Below, one piece after another: positions 55,093-63,597 of a stretch of 64,000 nucleotides of DNA; position 1 is the first letter of the stretch, and each line of letters begins with the position of its first letter. The DNA is taken from assembly GCA_014872875.1 (NCBI GenBank), contig WKFI01000007.1, positions 62,001-126,000 on the forward strand. Reading direction: 5' to 3'. Below the pieces are notes generated by a model that saw nothing but the letters and a program-made list of their open reading frames with translations, ran no database searches and was not told the DNA's origin. The position numbers and the translations under genes are program-made. Source of the stretch: Paracoccaceae bacterium (GTDB lineage Bacteria > Pseudomonadota > Alphaproteobacteria > Rhodobacterales > Rhodobacteraceae).

Positions 55093-55302
55093 ATGACCTA
55101 TATCACCGACCAACACGCCTGCACGCCCCGTCGGGCCTCTCTTCTCAACACGTTGCGAATCGCGATCAATGTTTCGCGACAGCGGCGCGCTCTGCGCCTT
55201 CTGGATGACTCCGCTCTGGATGACGTCGGACTGACCCGTGAGGAAGCGCAAGCAGAAGCACGTCGGCCATTCTGGGATGCCCCGGACTTCTGGCGCCGCT
55301 GA
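55093..55302 (+). CDS. DUF1127 small protein
   Basis: A 69-residue protein of the DUF1127 (YjiS) family. The core RQRRALRLLDDSALDDVGLT with its C-terminal arginine-rich EAQAEARRPFW segment is diagnostic. Such proteins are abundant, stress-induced and, in some alphaproteobacteria, bind RNA or influence phosphate and carbon responses. GACGCGCATC precedes the ATG. It is divergent from the LysR gene and ends in a hairpin terminator (55337-55367). Function is not settled. Confidence 0.87.
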   Translation: MTYITDQHACTPRRASLLNTLRIAINVSRQRRALRLLDDSALDDVGLTREEAQAEARRPFWDAPDFWRR

Positions 55303-55336
55303 GGTACTTTAAGTGCTTAAACCAATTGCCAAAAAA

Positions 55337-55371
55337 CGCACCCGGAGACAATAGTGGCCCGGGTGCGCTTT
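55337..55371 (+). terminator. Terminator after the DUF1127 gene
   Basis: Stem CGCACCCGG/CCGGGTGCG (55337-55345 with 55359-55367) is followed by CTTTCGTTTC on the plus strand. It is 35 bases after the DUF1127 stop, consistent with a Rho-independent terminator. Confidence 0.55.
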
Positions 55372-55499
55372 CGTTTCTAAGTTACCTTGAATTCGCTCAG
55401 GAAAGCCTTGAAAATCTGCCTTCAAAATCCAATATTTATGCCAATGGCTGCGTGACACCGTCAGGCGGCTCAAAAGGCTTATTATGGAGAGCAAAGGGA

Positions 55500-56276
55500 A
55501 TGGCTGAATTCGACACGGTCCGCGCTGGTGTTGGCGCACGTGCCGCCGAGATTGACGAGGGTCTGCGCGCGCACATGAACAAGGTCTACGGTACGATGTC
55601 CGTGGGCACCTTCATCACGTTTCTGGCTGCCTGGGCGATTGCAGGCTTGGCCGTCACCTCGGATCCGTCGGCTGGCGTCGCCCAGCTGAGCCAGGACAAA
55701 TACCTGACCTCTCTTGGGTCCGCGATCTACCTGTCGCCGCTGAAATGGGTGATCATGTTCGCCCCGCTGGCCTTTGTCTTTGGCTTCGGCGCTGCGGCCA
55801 ACCGCATGTCAGCCGCTGGTGTTCAGCTGCTGTTCTATGTCTTTGCAACCGTGATGGGCCTGTCGATCAGCTCGATCTTCCTGGTGTTCACCGGTGAGTC
55901 CATCGTACAGGTCTTCCTGGTCACCTCGATCGCCTTTGCCGGTCTGTCGCTGTACGGCTACACGACCAAGAAGGACCTGTCCGGCATGGGCACCTTCCTG
56001 ATCATGGGTCTGATCGGCCTGATCGTGGCGTCCATCGTCAACATTTTCTTGGCATCCTCGGCTATGGCCTTTGCGATCTCGGTCATTGGCGTGCTGATCT
56101 TTGCCGGCCTGACCGCATATGACACTCAGCGGATTAAGAACGACTATGTCCAGATGGCCATGGCCGGCGATCAGGAGTGGTTGGGCAAGGCCGCGATCAT
56201 GGGTGCGCTGAGCCTCTATCTGGACTTCATCAACATGTTCATGATGCTGCTCTCGCTTCTTGGAAACCGCGAATAA
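55500..56276 (+). CDS. Bax inhibitor-1/YccA-family membrane protein
   Basis: A 258-residue seven-helix membrane protein of the BI-1/YccA family. The opening RAGVGARAAEIDEGLRAHMN is followed by AAWAIAGLAVTSDPSAG and FYVFATVMGLSISSIFLVFT, and the C-terminal LTAYDTQRIKNDYVQMA with its TYDT-like motif is the family hallmark. Members modulate membrane proteases or calcium leak. AAAGGGAATGG is at the start. Its transcript ends at a strong terminator (56303-56340). The family call is firm. Confidence 0.92.
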   Translation: MAEFDTVRAGVGARAAEIDEGLRAHMNKVYGTMSVGTFITFLAAWAIAGLAVTSDPSAGVAQLSQDKYLTSLGSAIYLSPLKWVIMFAPLAFVFGFGAAANRMSAAGVQLLFYVFATVMGLSISSIFLVFTGESIVQVFLVTSIAFAGLSLYGYTTKKDLSGMGTFLIMGLIGLIVASIVNIFLASSAMAFAISVIGVLIFAGLTAYDTQRIKNDYVQMAMAGDQEWLGKAAIMGALSLYLDFINMFMMLLSLLGNRE

Positions 56277-56302
56277 GCGTTCCAGCCAAAACCAAAACAG
56301 CG

Positions 56303-56340
56303 AGGGGCGGATCTGAACAATCCGCCCCTTTTCTTTTTCT
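56303..56340 (+). terminator. Rho-independent terminator after the Bax1-I gene
   Basis: Stem AGGGGCGGAT/ATCCGCCCCT (56303-56312 with 56320-56329), loop CTGAACA, followed by TTTTCTTTTTC on the plus strand. Typical strong terminator, 27 bases after the stop. Confidence 0.85.
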
Positions 56341-56362
56341 CAGTCATTTTTTGGACCACATC

Positions 56363-56836
56363 ATGCAAATCATTGATATTCCCGCACCCGACGCCGAACG
56401 CCTTGTCCCTCTTCTGCAGGATCTGCACGCGCTTCATGTCGAACACCAGCCCGGGCGCCACAGGCCCGATCCGGACTCAGGTGACTTGGCCAGATGGCTT
56501 GAAGACTGGCTGGCCCAGGATGGCGTCCATGCCCTGGCCGCTGAAAGCCCGCAAGGCGCGCTTTTGGGCTATGTGATCTACGTGTTGGAGGATCGCTCTG
56601 CCCTGCCCGTCAGAACCCCGGAAAAACGCGCCATGTTGCACCATATCTCGGTCGCGGATGCGTGGCAGCGGATGGGCGTTGGGAAACGCTTGATGGAGGC
56701 GATGCGGACCCGTGCGCTCAAGGACGGCGCAACGGTTATTGCAACCAACTATGCACCGTTCAACACGGCCTCGGCCGCGCTCATGCAAAGTATGGGGTTG
56801 GAGCCGGTCCTGACCATGGCGGAATGGCGGGCCTGA
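56363..56836 (+). CDS. GNAT-family N-acetyltransferase
   Basis: A 157-residue acetyltransferase. The acetyl-CoA-binding motif is clear in LHHISVADAWQRMGVGKRLM near residue 105 (QRxGxGxxL), with the preceding LLGYVIYVLED strand. It ends at the MTMAEWRA tail. GNATs acetylate small molecules, tRNAs or protein N-termini; no substrate can be read. The ATG at 56363 starts MQIIDIPAPDAERLV. It stands alone just past the Bax1-I terminator. Confidence 0.85.
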   Translation: MQIIDIPAPDAERLVPLLQDLHALHVEHQPGRHRPDPDSGDLARWLEDWLAQDGVHALAAESPQGALLGYVIYVLEDRSALPVRTPEKRAMLHHISVADAWQRMGVGKRLMEAMRTRALKDGATVIATNYAPFNTASAALMQSMGLEPVLTMAEWRA

Positions 56837-56940
56837 CGATCTGTCTGCGACTTCGCTCTGCGCGTCTTCTCGATCCAAAACCTCGAGGGGTGCGCGCACA
56901 GGTCGATGGTGTCGGCTCGCCTGCCATTGGTCCACGTGCC

Positions 56941-57549
56941 TCAGCAGCGCAATAAAACACCCAGGCGCTGAATGGTGCCATACTGGTCCCGCTGCACGAC
57001 AGTCTGGCCTCCGTAGGCGCATCCCGTACGCTGCGTGACCGCGCCGACGACCTCCTGCTTCAGGCTGTCGCGATCCTGCCCGGAGACAACTGACGGGCCC
57101 TTGATCTTGCCGACCACGCCAAAGCTCAGCCCGTCAGCGGAAACCGCCTTGAGCCGGGCCGTGTTGTTTCCAACGTTCAGCGGCACGGAATATTTCGTCC
57201 CCCAGCGTGACGAGGCATAGCTCATGGCGCGGTTCCCGGCCACCAATACGCTGATATCGCCGTTGGGCTGCTGTTTGGAGCGGGTTTCCAGCACCGAAAA
57301 CGGCACGCCATTGCGCTGCAACACAGCCTGTGTAGCCCGCGCCGTGGTCAGTGTCGGAACCGTCGCGCCATAGGTATAGGTCCGCTGACTGACTTGGGCC
57401 GCATACCCCGTGCCCCCGACAAGATAGGAGGGCGTTTCATTGACATTCGGCTCGGCACCGATGCCCGAAAATCCGGCCCCGTTTGGCGCCGGCCCGCAGG
57501 CAGACAACAGTCCGACTAAGCCCAGCACTCCGATTGCATTGAAATTCAT
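56941..57549 (-). CDS. Hypothetical lipoprotein
   Basis: A 202-residue lipoprotein with signal MNFNAIGVLGLVGLLSACG and lipobox LSAC (Cys at residue 18). The mature part is Gly/Thr-rich near the start (GTGYAAQVSQRTYTYGATVP) and then contains TGCAYGGQTVVQRDQYGTIQ and a final cysteine. No family recognised. It is upstream of nothing on its strand and convergent with the GNAT gene. The reading frame keeps the local codon bias, so it is a real gene of unknown role. Confidence 0.75.
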   Translation of the reverse strand: MNFNAIGVLGLVGLLSACGPAPNGAGFSGIGAEPNVNETPSYLVGGTGYAAQVSQRTYTYGATVPTLTTARATQAVLQRNGVPFSVLETRSKQQPNGDISVLVAGNRAMSYASSRWGTKYSVPLNVGNNTARLKAVSADGLSFGVVGKIKGPSVVSGQDRDSLKQEVVGAVTQRTGCAYGGQTVVQRDQYGTIQRLGVLLRC

Positions 57550-57682
57550 GACGATTCTCCAGCAGACACGTTCCGGGATCGTCACCTCGATTTGCGGTCG
57601 GGGCGGGTCTGGAAGACGGCTTTTTCGAGGCAGCCGCTCCGCCTTGCCTGAAACGACGCCTTGCCCGACAAGACGCCTTGCC

Positions 57683-57719
57683 CAAAAAGACAAAGGGCCC
57701 CGCCAAAGCTGGAGCCCTT
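57683..57719 (-). terminator. Terminator after rpmG
   Basis: On the minus strand the stem AAGGGCTCC/GGGGCCCTT (57719-57711 with 57703-57695 approximately) surrounds a CAGCTTTGGC loop and is followed by TTTGTCTTTTTGGGC. It lies 28 bases after the rpmG stop codon and ends its transcript. Confidence 0.65.
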
Positions 57720-57746
57720 GTACAAGATCTGTTTTGCCAGAAAGGC

Positions 57747-57914
57747 TTACTTGATCTTGCCTTCCTTGTACTCGACGTGCTTACGCACGACCGGGTCGTA
57801 CTTCCGCACAACCATTTTCTCGGTCATGGTGCGTGCGTTTTTCTTGGTCACATAGAAGTGGCCCGTACCCGCGGTCGAGTTCAGGCGGATCTTGATGGTC
57901 GTCGGCTTCGCCAT
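57747..57914 (-). CDS. rpmG: Ribosomal protein L33
   Basis: A 55-residue ribosomal protein bL33. The sequence opens [20 protein letters not shown] and continues [20 protein letters not shown], with C-terminal [10 protein letters not shown]. The zinc-binding cysteines are absent, so this is the Cys-minus form common in many bacteria. TCAGGAGAAAAGCC precedes the ATG. It is a single-gene transcript ending at the hairpin at 57683-57719. Very secure. Confidence 0.97.
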   Translation of the reverse strand: MAKPTTIKIRLNSTAGTGHFYVTKKNARTMTEKMVVRKYDPVVRKHVEYKEGKIK

Positions 57915-58154
57915 GGCTTTTCTCCTGCGTCCGAAAAGGCAGGGCCGTTTCGGTTGAATTCCTATGAGCGTGCGCTTTTACCGGGCTGCTGCCCCGAGTC
58001 AATAGGATTCACGCTGCTTTCTTCCGATAAACACTCTGCCAGGCTCTGGAAAGCCCCGTTCTTGCGTGTCCGCAGGCAAATTGGACCAGCGCTTGCCGCT
58101 CCTTCCACAAGGTCACTGCCCCGGTCTTTGGGCGTACCGTTGGGAAAACTGACC

Positions 58155-58187
58155 TTGAAAAGATTATTCGAAGGCGTCGCGGCCTTC
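58155..58187 (-). terminator. Terminator after rnpB
   Basis: On the minus strand GAAGGC pairs with GCCTTC (58187-58182 with 58175-58170) around CGCGAC, followed by GAATAATCTTTT. It directly follows the RNase P RNA 3' end and is likely its terminator. The rest of 57915-58199 shows no gene. Confidence 0.5.
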
Positions 58188-58199
58188 CGGACAGGCTGA

Positions 58200-58608
58200 G
58201 TGCACAGAGGGCCTGTAAGCCGGATTCTGTTCCCCCCGGACCGTGATCCGGGGTTCGATGACCATTCCTCTACGGTACATGTTGCCATGCACCTTTAGCT
58301 GCCAACCCGATCCCTCTCGGCTGAAGCAGCCTAGCGGCGGTATCGGCTGACGCCGACCGGCCCGCGCGGGGGTCCTATTTGGCATTGCTCCCGGTGGGGC
58401 TTGCCGTGCCATCCCTGTTGCCAGGGACGCGGTGAGCTCTTACCTCACCGTTTCACCCTTGCCATACATGTATGGCGGTCTGATTTCTGTGGCGCTTTCC
58501 GTCGGGTTTCCCCGCCCGGGCGTTACCCGGCACCGTTGCTTCATGGAGTCCGGACTTTCCTCCCCGATGAGTTGCCCCATCAAAGCGGTCATCCGGCCCT
58601 CTGCGCGC
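58200..58608 (-). ncRNA. rnpB: RNase P RNA, bacterial type A
   Basis: The catalytic RNA of tRNA 5' processing. The minus strand carries the invariant GAGGAAAGTCCGGACTCC near its 5' end and ACAGAATCCGGCTTACAG at its 3' end, the paired halves of the universally conserved core. The terminal helix P1 is visible as GCGCAGAGGGCC at the 5' end (58606-58595) pairing with GGCCCTCTGTGC at the 3' end (58213-58202), with one G-U pair. Length, about 408 nt, fits alphaproteobacterial type A. Ends are set by P1 and may be off by a few bases. Confidence 0.95.
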
Positions 58609-58662
58609 CGTGCGGGTTACGCGGATGCCCGCTGGGCGTCAAGGGGGAGGTTGGATGGAGGG

Positions 58663-58735
58663 GCGTTGCCCTTCTTGGCCCGTTAGGCCAATTCACCCCA
58701 AGGTATTTGAAACCAGAAAGAAGCAGCAGAGTGGC
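58663..58735 (+). repeat. Hairpin-plus-CCCCAAG/TATTT intergenic element, copy B
   Basis: Small hairpin GGGCGTTGCCC (58663-58673), hairpin TTGGCC-CGTTA-GGCCAA (58676-58692), then CACCCCAAGGTATTTGAAACC and an AGAAAGAAG tail. It fills the gap between rnpB and the amidase gene. Layout matches the copy at 44085-44149 and the tail of copy 3 at 49605. Confidence 0.55.
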
Positions 58736-58738
58736 GCA

Positions 58739-59401
58739 TCAGGCGGGCGGCAGGGCAAGGAGGTCGTCCTGACACAGCGGTCCGATACCCCAGGGACGAA
58801 ACCGAAGGCGGACACCAGCGAGGAGTGTTTCGTCGTCGACCGGCGCCGTGAAACCCACGGCTCGGGCGGCCTCTCTGAACGGGACTTCCGTGTTGCCCTG
58901 CCGGCCTCGGGCTTGGGCCAGCCCCAGTCTGGCCAGCCTTTCCCAGTCAAAACGCGAGCCAGGATCAAACTTGCGCCCGGGCGCCATGTCGGAATGACCG
59001 ATCACGCCCTCGGGCGGGATGTCCCAGCGGGTCATGATATCCGCAAGCAGCTTTTCCAGCCGTGTCATCTGCGGCTGCGAAAACGGATGGGTGCCGCGAT
59101 TGTCCAGTTCGATCCCGATGGAGCGGGAGTTGATGTCGCCCTGACCATGCCACTCCCCTGCCCCGGCATGCCAGGCGCGATTGCCTTCGGCAACCATCTG
59201 CCACAACATCCCATCGTTTCCGATCAGGTAATGCGCCGATACTTCGGCTTGCGGGTCACACAACCTGTCCAACGCCGCCTGAGCGCTGTCCATGGCAGTG
59301 TAATGAAGAACGATCAGACGGGGCTGCAGCCCATCGCGGCGCGGGCCGAAATTGGACGACGGGTGCCAGTGGGCACCGTTGGTGTCCGGTCCGTTGCTCA
59401 G
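58739..59401 (-). CDS. N-acetylmuramoyl-L-alanine amidase, AmpD type, probable CTG start
   Basis: An Amidase_2 (AmpD/PGRP-fold) zinc enzyme of about 220 residues that cleaves peptidoglycan stem peptides. Family-conserved HWHPSSNFGPRRDGLQPRLI and VLHYTAMDSAQAALDRL lie at the N-terminus. The LHYTAM His is a zinc ligand and it is upstream of the first ATG (59293). Between the upstream in-frame stop and that ATG there is no ATG, GTG or TTG, only CTG; the CTG at 59401 overlaps the neighbouring stop by four bases (CTGA). The other zinc ligands are probably in GVIGHSDMAPGRKFDPG. The amidase is confident; the CTG start is inferred. Confidence 0.85.
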   Translation of the reverse strand: MSNGPDTNGAHWHPSSNFGPRRDGLQPRLIVLHYTAMDSAQAALDRLCDPQAEVSAHYLIGNDGMLWQMVAEGNRAWHAGAGEWHGQGDINSRSIGIELDNRGTHPFSQPQMTRLEKLLADIMTRWDIPPEGVIGHSDMAPGRKFDPGSRFDWERLARLGLAQARGRQGNTEVPFREAARAVGFTAPVDDETLLAGVRLRFRPWGIGPLCQDDLLALPPA

Positions 59402-60213
59402 TTGCCCGCAACCTTGCGGAACGGGGCCGGGTCCCAGTCACAAGCAAAGCCGTCCCCATCCGGGTCCAGCGCCTGACGATCGCGGGTTGGGCCGCCATTG
59501 GCCAGAAAGTTGATCTGGGCCAGGTCGGCTGAAGCGAACTTGGCACAGTTTCGCTGGTTGCGCGCCTGCATGTTAATGCCGGCACGCGTATAGATCCGTT
59601 CACCCTTGGGGTTCGAGGTGGACAAAGCGTATTGCACGATATTGGGCTGACCCGCGCCTGACCGGCTGGGCAATTCCGTGGGCTGCACAACTTGGAACTG
59701 TTCCTTGTTGCGGGCAATCCGTTCAGCATCGCTTTCGATGGTTTGGCGCGAGGACACTGCCCCAAAGTCGTTTTCGTCCGAAATTCCCGCATTGGACACA
59801 ATGGTCGGCGCCGGATTGGACGGGCTGGCCTCAAGAGGAGCCACGCCGGAATTGGATTCGGCCGCGGCCAGTGCCGCTGCTGTTTCGCGCGCGATGTCGT
59901 CATTGGTGGTCGCAGGCGGCAATGGGGCGACCGTTGCGCTCTGCGGTGCAGGGATCGACGTAGCGGTGTTCCATCCCGGTGCATTCGGTTCCGACAGTGT
60001 TGCAGGCAGCGGGGTCGGCTGCGGTGGGATCGCCGTTTCCGACGATACCACCGCAGGAGGCACCAGTTGGTCCCCATTTATGGTCTGCCCCGGAGCCGGG
60101 TCAGAGGGTGTCGTCCCCAAATCGTCAAACCCGACGCCTGCCGCGCTGTCGGGGATCGCCGGATCGCAAGCGGCAAGGCCGCTCACCAAAAGAAGGGAGA
60201 CAACAATACGCAT
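59398..60213 (-). CDS. Lipoprotein with C-terminal excalibur calcium-binding domain
   Basis: A 271-residue lipoprotein. Signal MRIVVSLLLVSGLAACDP has lipobox LAAC (Cys at residue 16). A long low-complexity linker rich in Pro, Thr, Ala and Ser (about residues 35-160) reaches to a C-terminal domain with GINMQARNQRNCAKFASADL and DPDGDGFACDWDP, the DxDxDGxxC excalibur motif. It could be an envelope-spanning surface protein. Its stop overlaps the amidase start, so the two are coupled, suggesting a joint cell-wall role. Confidence 0.8.
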   Translation of the reverse strand: MRIVVSLLLVSGLAACDPAIPDSAAGVGFDDLGTTPSDPAPGQTINGDQLVPPAVVSSETAIPPQPTPLPATLSEPNAPGWNTATSIPAPQSATVAPLPPATTNDDIARETAAALAAAESNSGVAPLEASPSNPAPTIVSNAGISDENDFGAVSSRQTIESDAERIARNKEQFQVVQPTELPSRSGAGQPNIVQYALSTSNPKGERIYTRAGINMQARNQRNCAKFASADLAQINFLANGGPTRDRQALDPDGDGFACDWDPAPFRKVAGN

Positions 60214-60256
60214 GACTGCTTTCCTGCCGTTTTTTTGCTTTTGCTTGGCGCCCGTC

Positions 60257-61744
60257 TTACCACCATTTGCCCGGTTTGGCCACAAATCCAGCGGCCTGCT
60301 CCAGCGCATAGGCGGTGTTCAGCAGATCGCCTTCCTCCCAAGGCTTACCGATCAGTTGCAAGCCCAGCGGCAGACCCTGAGCGTCCAGCCCGGCGGGAAC
60401 CGAAACGCCTGGCAGACCAGCCAGGTTCACGGTCACTGTAAAGACGTCGTTCAGATACATCTGCACCGGGTCGGCATCGGTCATTTCGCCCAGCCCAAAG
60501 GCCGCAGACGGCGTGGCCGGGGTCAGGATCGCATCGACACCGGCAGCAAAGACATCTTCGAAGTCTTTCTTGATCAGGGTACGGACGCGACGCGCGCGGT
60601 TGTAGTAGGCGTCATAAAAGCCTGCCGACAGCACATAGGTGCCGACCATCACGCGGCGTTGCACCTCGTGTCCAAAACCTTCAGCGCGCGTTTTTTCGTA
60701 CATCTCGGTGATGCCGTCGCCAGCTTCCAGCGTGGCGCGGTGGCCATAGCGGACGCCGTCATAGCGGGCAAGGTTCGACGAAGCTTCGGCCGGGGCAATT
60801 ACGTAATAGGCAGGCAGAGCGTACTTGGTGTGCGGCAGCGAGATATCAACGATCTCGGCGCCTGCGTCCTTGAGCATTGCAGCGCCGTCGGCCCAGAGCT
60901 TTTCAATCTCAGCCGGCATGCCGTCCATGCGGTATTCTTTTGGGATGCCGATCTTTTTGCCGCGGATATCGCCGGTCAGCATCGCCTCGAAATTCGGCAC
61001 CGCCAGGTCGGCGCTAGTCGAATCCTTGGGGTCGTGACCACACATGGCTTCGAGCATGATGGCCGCGTCGCGCACGTCCTTGGTCATCGGACCCGCCTGA
61101 TCCAGCGAGGAGGCAAAGGCGACGATACCCCAGCGCGAGCAGCGCCCGTAGGTGGGCTTGATACCGGTGATGCCGGTGAACGCTGCAGGCTGACGGATTG
61201 AACCCCCGGTGTCGGTGCCGGTAGCGGCCAGGCACAGATCAGCCGCAACGGCAGCAGCAGACCCGCCCGAGGATCCGCCCGGGGTCAGCTCTGCGTCATC
61301 ATTGCCACGGCGCCACGGGCTGACGGCATTGCCATAGACCGAAGTTTCGTTTGACGAACCCATGGCGAATTCGTCCATGTTCAGCTTGCCCAACATGACC
61401 GCACCCGCGTCCTGCAGCTGCTGCGACACGGTGGATTCGTATTCAGGCTTGAAGCCTTCCAGGATACCCGACGCCGCTTGGGATGCGACGCCTTTGGTGC
61501 AGAACAGGTCCTTGATGCCGATGGGCAGGCCACACATGGCAGGTGCGTCGCCCGCGGCGAGGCGCGCGTCAGCGGCCTTTGCCCGTTCCAAAGCGATTTC
61601 GGGCGTCTTGTGGACAAAAGCGTTCAGAGCATCCGCTGCATCGATGGCCGACAAGCAGGTTTCGGTCAGCTCGACGCTGGTGGTTTCGCCCTTACGCAGC
61701 AGGTCGCGGGCCTCTGCCAAGCCAAGTTTATTCAGTTCAGTCAT
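60257..61744 (-). CDS. gatA: Asp/Glu-tRNA amidotransferase subunit A
   Basis: A 495-residue amidase subunit that releases ammonia from glutamine for transamidation of Glu-tRNA(Gln) or Asp-tRNA(Asn). The amidase signature is complete: catalytic Lys in [13 protein letters not shown], then [20 protein letters not shown], with the cis-Ser and nucleophile Ser. Length matches GatA. It overlaps the gatC stop by one base (TAATG), so gatC-gatA is a coupled pair; gatB is not in the window. Very secure. Confidence 0.97.
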   Translation of the reverse strand: MTELNKLGLAEARDLLRKGETTSVELTETCLSAIDAADALNAFVHKTPEIALERAKAADARLAAGDAPAMCGLPIGIKDLFCTKGVASQAASGILEGFKPEYESTVSQQLQDAGAVMLGKLNMDEFAMGSSNETSVYGNAVSPWRRGNDDAELTPGGSSGGSAAAVAADLCLAATGTDTGGSIRQPAAFTGITGIKPTYGRCSRWGIVAFASSLDQAGPMTKDVRDAAIMLEAMCGHDPKDSTSADLAVPNFEAMLTGDIRGKKIGIPKEYRMDGMPAEIEKLWADGAAMLKDAGAEIVDISLPHTKYALPAYYVIAPAEASSNLARYDGVRYGHRATLEAGDGITEMYEKTRAEGFGHEVQRRVMVGTYVLSAGFYDAYYNRARRVRTLIKKDFEDVFAAGVDAILTPATPSAAFGLGEMTDADPVQMYLNDVFTVTVNLAGLPGVSVPAGLDAQGLPLGLQLIGKPWEEGDLLNTAYALEQAAGFVAKPGKWW

Positions 61745-62031
61745 TATTCAACCACCTTCGGAACTGCAAAGAAGCCTTCACGCGCGTCCGGCGCGTTGGC
61801 GAGCACTTTTGCGGGTTGATCACCATCGGTCACCACGTCTTCGCGCCGCTTCAACCGTTGCGGCGTGACCGAGGTCATCGGCTCGACCCCTTCGACATCC
61901 ACCTCGTTCAGCTGCTCGATGAAACCAAGGATGGTATTGAATTCGGAGGCCAGAGCGCCCAGCGCATCCTCTTCGACCTTGATCCGGGCCAGTTTGGCCA
62001 CCTTGGCGGCAGTGCTTTGGTCAATCGACAT
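61744..62031 (-). CDS. gatC: Asp/Glu-tRNA amidotransferase subunit C
   Basis: A 95-residue GatC that stabilises the GatA-GatB complex. The sequence [20 protein letters not shown]-like N-terminal helix (starting [20 protein letters not shown]), a central [19 protein letters not shown] and the [20 protein letters not shown] tail match GatC. It precedes gatA with a one-base overlap. Very secure. Confidence 0.96.
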   Translation of the reverse strand: MSIDQSTAAKVAKLARIKVEEDALGALASEFNTILGFIEQLNEVDVEGVEPMTSVTPQRLKRREDVVTDGDQPAKVLANAPDAREGFFAVPKVVE

Positions 62032-62145
62032 CGGCTTCCCTCATATGCGTCAATGAGGCATTTACCGCCGAGCGGAGCGGGTCGCAAGAGCGGACCATGT
62101 ATTGCACAGGACCAGATCCCCTTTGCGACAGAATTCAGCCTATCG

Positions 62146-62787
62146 TCAGGCCCGCCGAACCAGTGCGTTGGCCGCCTGCCCCAGGATCAGCATCCCTGCC
62201 CCGCCGATAACCGACGCGGCATATCGGTTGATCCTCAAAAGCGTCTCCGAGCGGGTCATCATCTGCCGTGCTTTGGACGCCGCCACTGCATACGGCGTAA
62301 GGATGGCAGTCAGCACCAGAACCGTCAGTGCGCAAAGCATCAGCCAATCCGTCAACCCGATGGATTTCAGGTCCATCACCGTCGGCGTCAGTGCCAGATA
62401 GAAGACAATAGTCTTGGGGTTGCCCAAAGTGACCGCAAAACCGGCCAGAAACGCCTTGAACCCGCCTTTTCCATTGGTGGCTTCAACCCTGGTCAGGCCC
62501 GCTTCACTGGTCCAGAACTTGTACCCCAGATAGATAAGGTACAGCCCGCCCAGGGCCTTGATGATCAGAAACGCGCCTGCAAAGGTCTGGGCAATGGCCG
62601 CCAGACCCGCAATCGCCACGGTGAGATAGACCAGATCCCCCAAGGCGATGCCAGCCATCATGCACAAGGCCGCACGCAACCCTCCGCCAAAGCTCTGCCC
62701 CACCAGGGCGGCAATTCCCGGCCCCGGAATGACCGCAGCGATTGCCAAGGCTGCGACATAGGCCAAAAGCGGAGCAAAGCTCTCCAT
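62146..62787 (-). CDS. LysE-family translocator
   Basis: A 213-residue six-helix exporter of the LysE/RhtB superfamily. Conserved segments are VIPGPGIAALVGQSFGGGLR (P-G-P near the N-terminus) and FAVTLGNPKTIVFYLALTPT, with the Asn-Pro in helix four. It is the RhtB-like branch for neutral amino acids or other metabolites. ATG at 62787 is used; the codon before it is TTG. It lies 115 bases downstream of gatC's start region on the same strand but is probably independent. Confidence 0.87.
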   Translation of the reverse strand: MESFAPLLAYVAALAIAAVIPGPGIAALVGQSFGGGLRAALCMMAGIALGDLVYLTVAIAGLAAIAQTFAGAFLIIKALGGLYLIYLGYKFWTSEAGLTRVEATNGKGGFKAFLAGFAVTLGNPKTIVFYLALTPTVMDLKSIGLTDWLMLCALTVLVLTAILTPYAVAASKARQMMTRSETLLRINRYAASVIGGAGMLILGQAANALVRRA

Positions 62788-62888
62788 CAAGGGATCTCCC
62801 GTTCAGTCACCGCCGCCTGCGTATTGCGTGCCCATCGGGACAGCAACGTCTTTCTGCCTGTCAGGCTTGAACGCGCGCGCGCTGCGGT

Positions 62889-63539
62889 TCAGGTGCAACT
62901 CAGGCGGTGGCGCCTGTAGACCTCGATCATCCAGCCCAGCATGGTGGCGTTCAGGATGTGCCACATGAAATGCGTGCCAAAGGGTGTTCCTTCGCACGTC
63001 GGCAGGTCCAGACTGCGGAAGATGATCGACAGGATCAGGATCCCGGCACCGATGGCCAGCCCTCTTGAGGCTTGCGGAAGGCGACGCCGCAGCAGAACGG
63101 CATAGATCAGGATCAGCAGAGGCACTGGTGCGTACCCGGCGGAACTACCCAACCCCGGCACCATCTGAAACAAGGGCAACGTGGCTGCCGCATAGGGGAA
63201 AAACAGGAGCGTCGCGCCAAACGCCCACATGGGCCGCATCCCCCACATGTCGCGATTGGCGGCAAATATATAGGTCAGGACGTAGAGCGCGATTGGCGTG
63301 GTATCGGCAATCGCGGCCCAAACCGTAGCATGGGTATGGAACAGATAACTGCCAATCCCGATTGCTGCCAAAATAATGCACAACAGCCGCGCCAGGCCAA
63401 GGCCCGGCCCCTGCACGCGTCGCCACATGACGAGGGCTGCCACCAGAAAAGCTGCGTTTGTAATCGCGTTGATCGGCTCGGCCCAGTACTCTGGCCCCAA
63501 CCGTTCGCAATAGGCGTCAATTTCGCGCGTCCACTCCAT
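62889..63539 (-). CDS. Ceramidase-family membrane protein
   Basis: A 216-residue membrane protein with seven helices matching the alkaline ceramidase / CREST-type hydrolases. Visible: N-terminal YCERLGPEYWAEPINAITNA, the SYLFHTHATVWAAIADTTPI segment with two His residues, and the C-terminal THFMWHILNATMLGWMI His pair, a zinc-binding arrangement. Alternative names include alkaline phytoceramidase-like. It is divergent from the UPF0173 gene by 58 bases. Fold and metal site are supported; the substrate in a bacterium lacking obvious sphingolipids is unclear. Confidence 0.83.
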   Translation of the reverse strand: MEWTREIDAYCERLGPEYWAEPINAITNAAFLVAALVMWRRVQGPGLGLARLLCIILAAIGIGSYLFHTHATVWAAIADTTPIALYVLTYIFAANRDMWGMRPMWAFGATLLFFPYAAATLPLFQMVPGLGSSAGYAPVPLLILIYAVLLRRRLPQASRGLAIGAGILILSIIFRSLDLPTCEGTPFGTHFMWHILNATMLGWMIEVYRRHRLSCT

Positions 63540-63597
63540 GGATTTTTGTTTAGCTGGTGCTAGGCTGTTTTCAACGTCGAAAAAGGAGTTTTCTTTC

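Noticed and set aside
57962-58288. A 108-codon minus-strand frame at the rnpB 3' end
   Set aside because: Overlaps RNase P RNA and its terminator; not protein-coding.
59678-61201. A 507-codon plus-strand frame
   Set aside because: Antisense to the excalibur lipoprotein and gatA, which carry complete family motifs.
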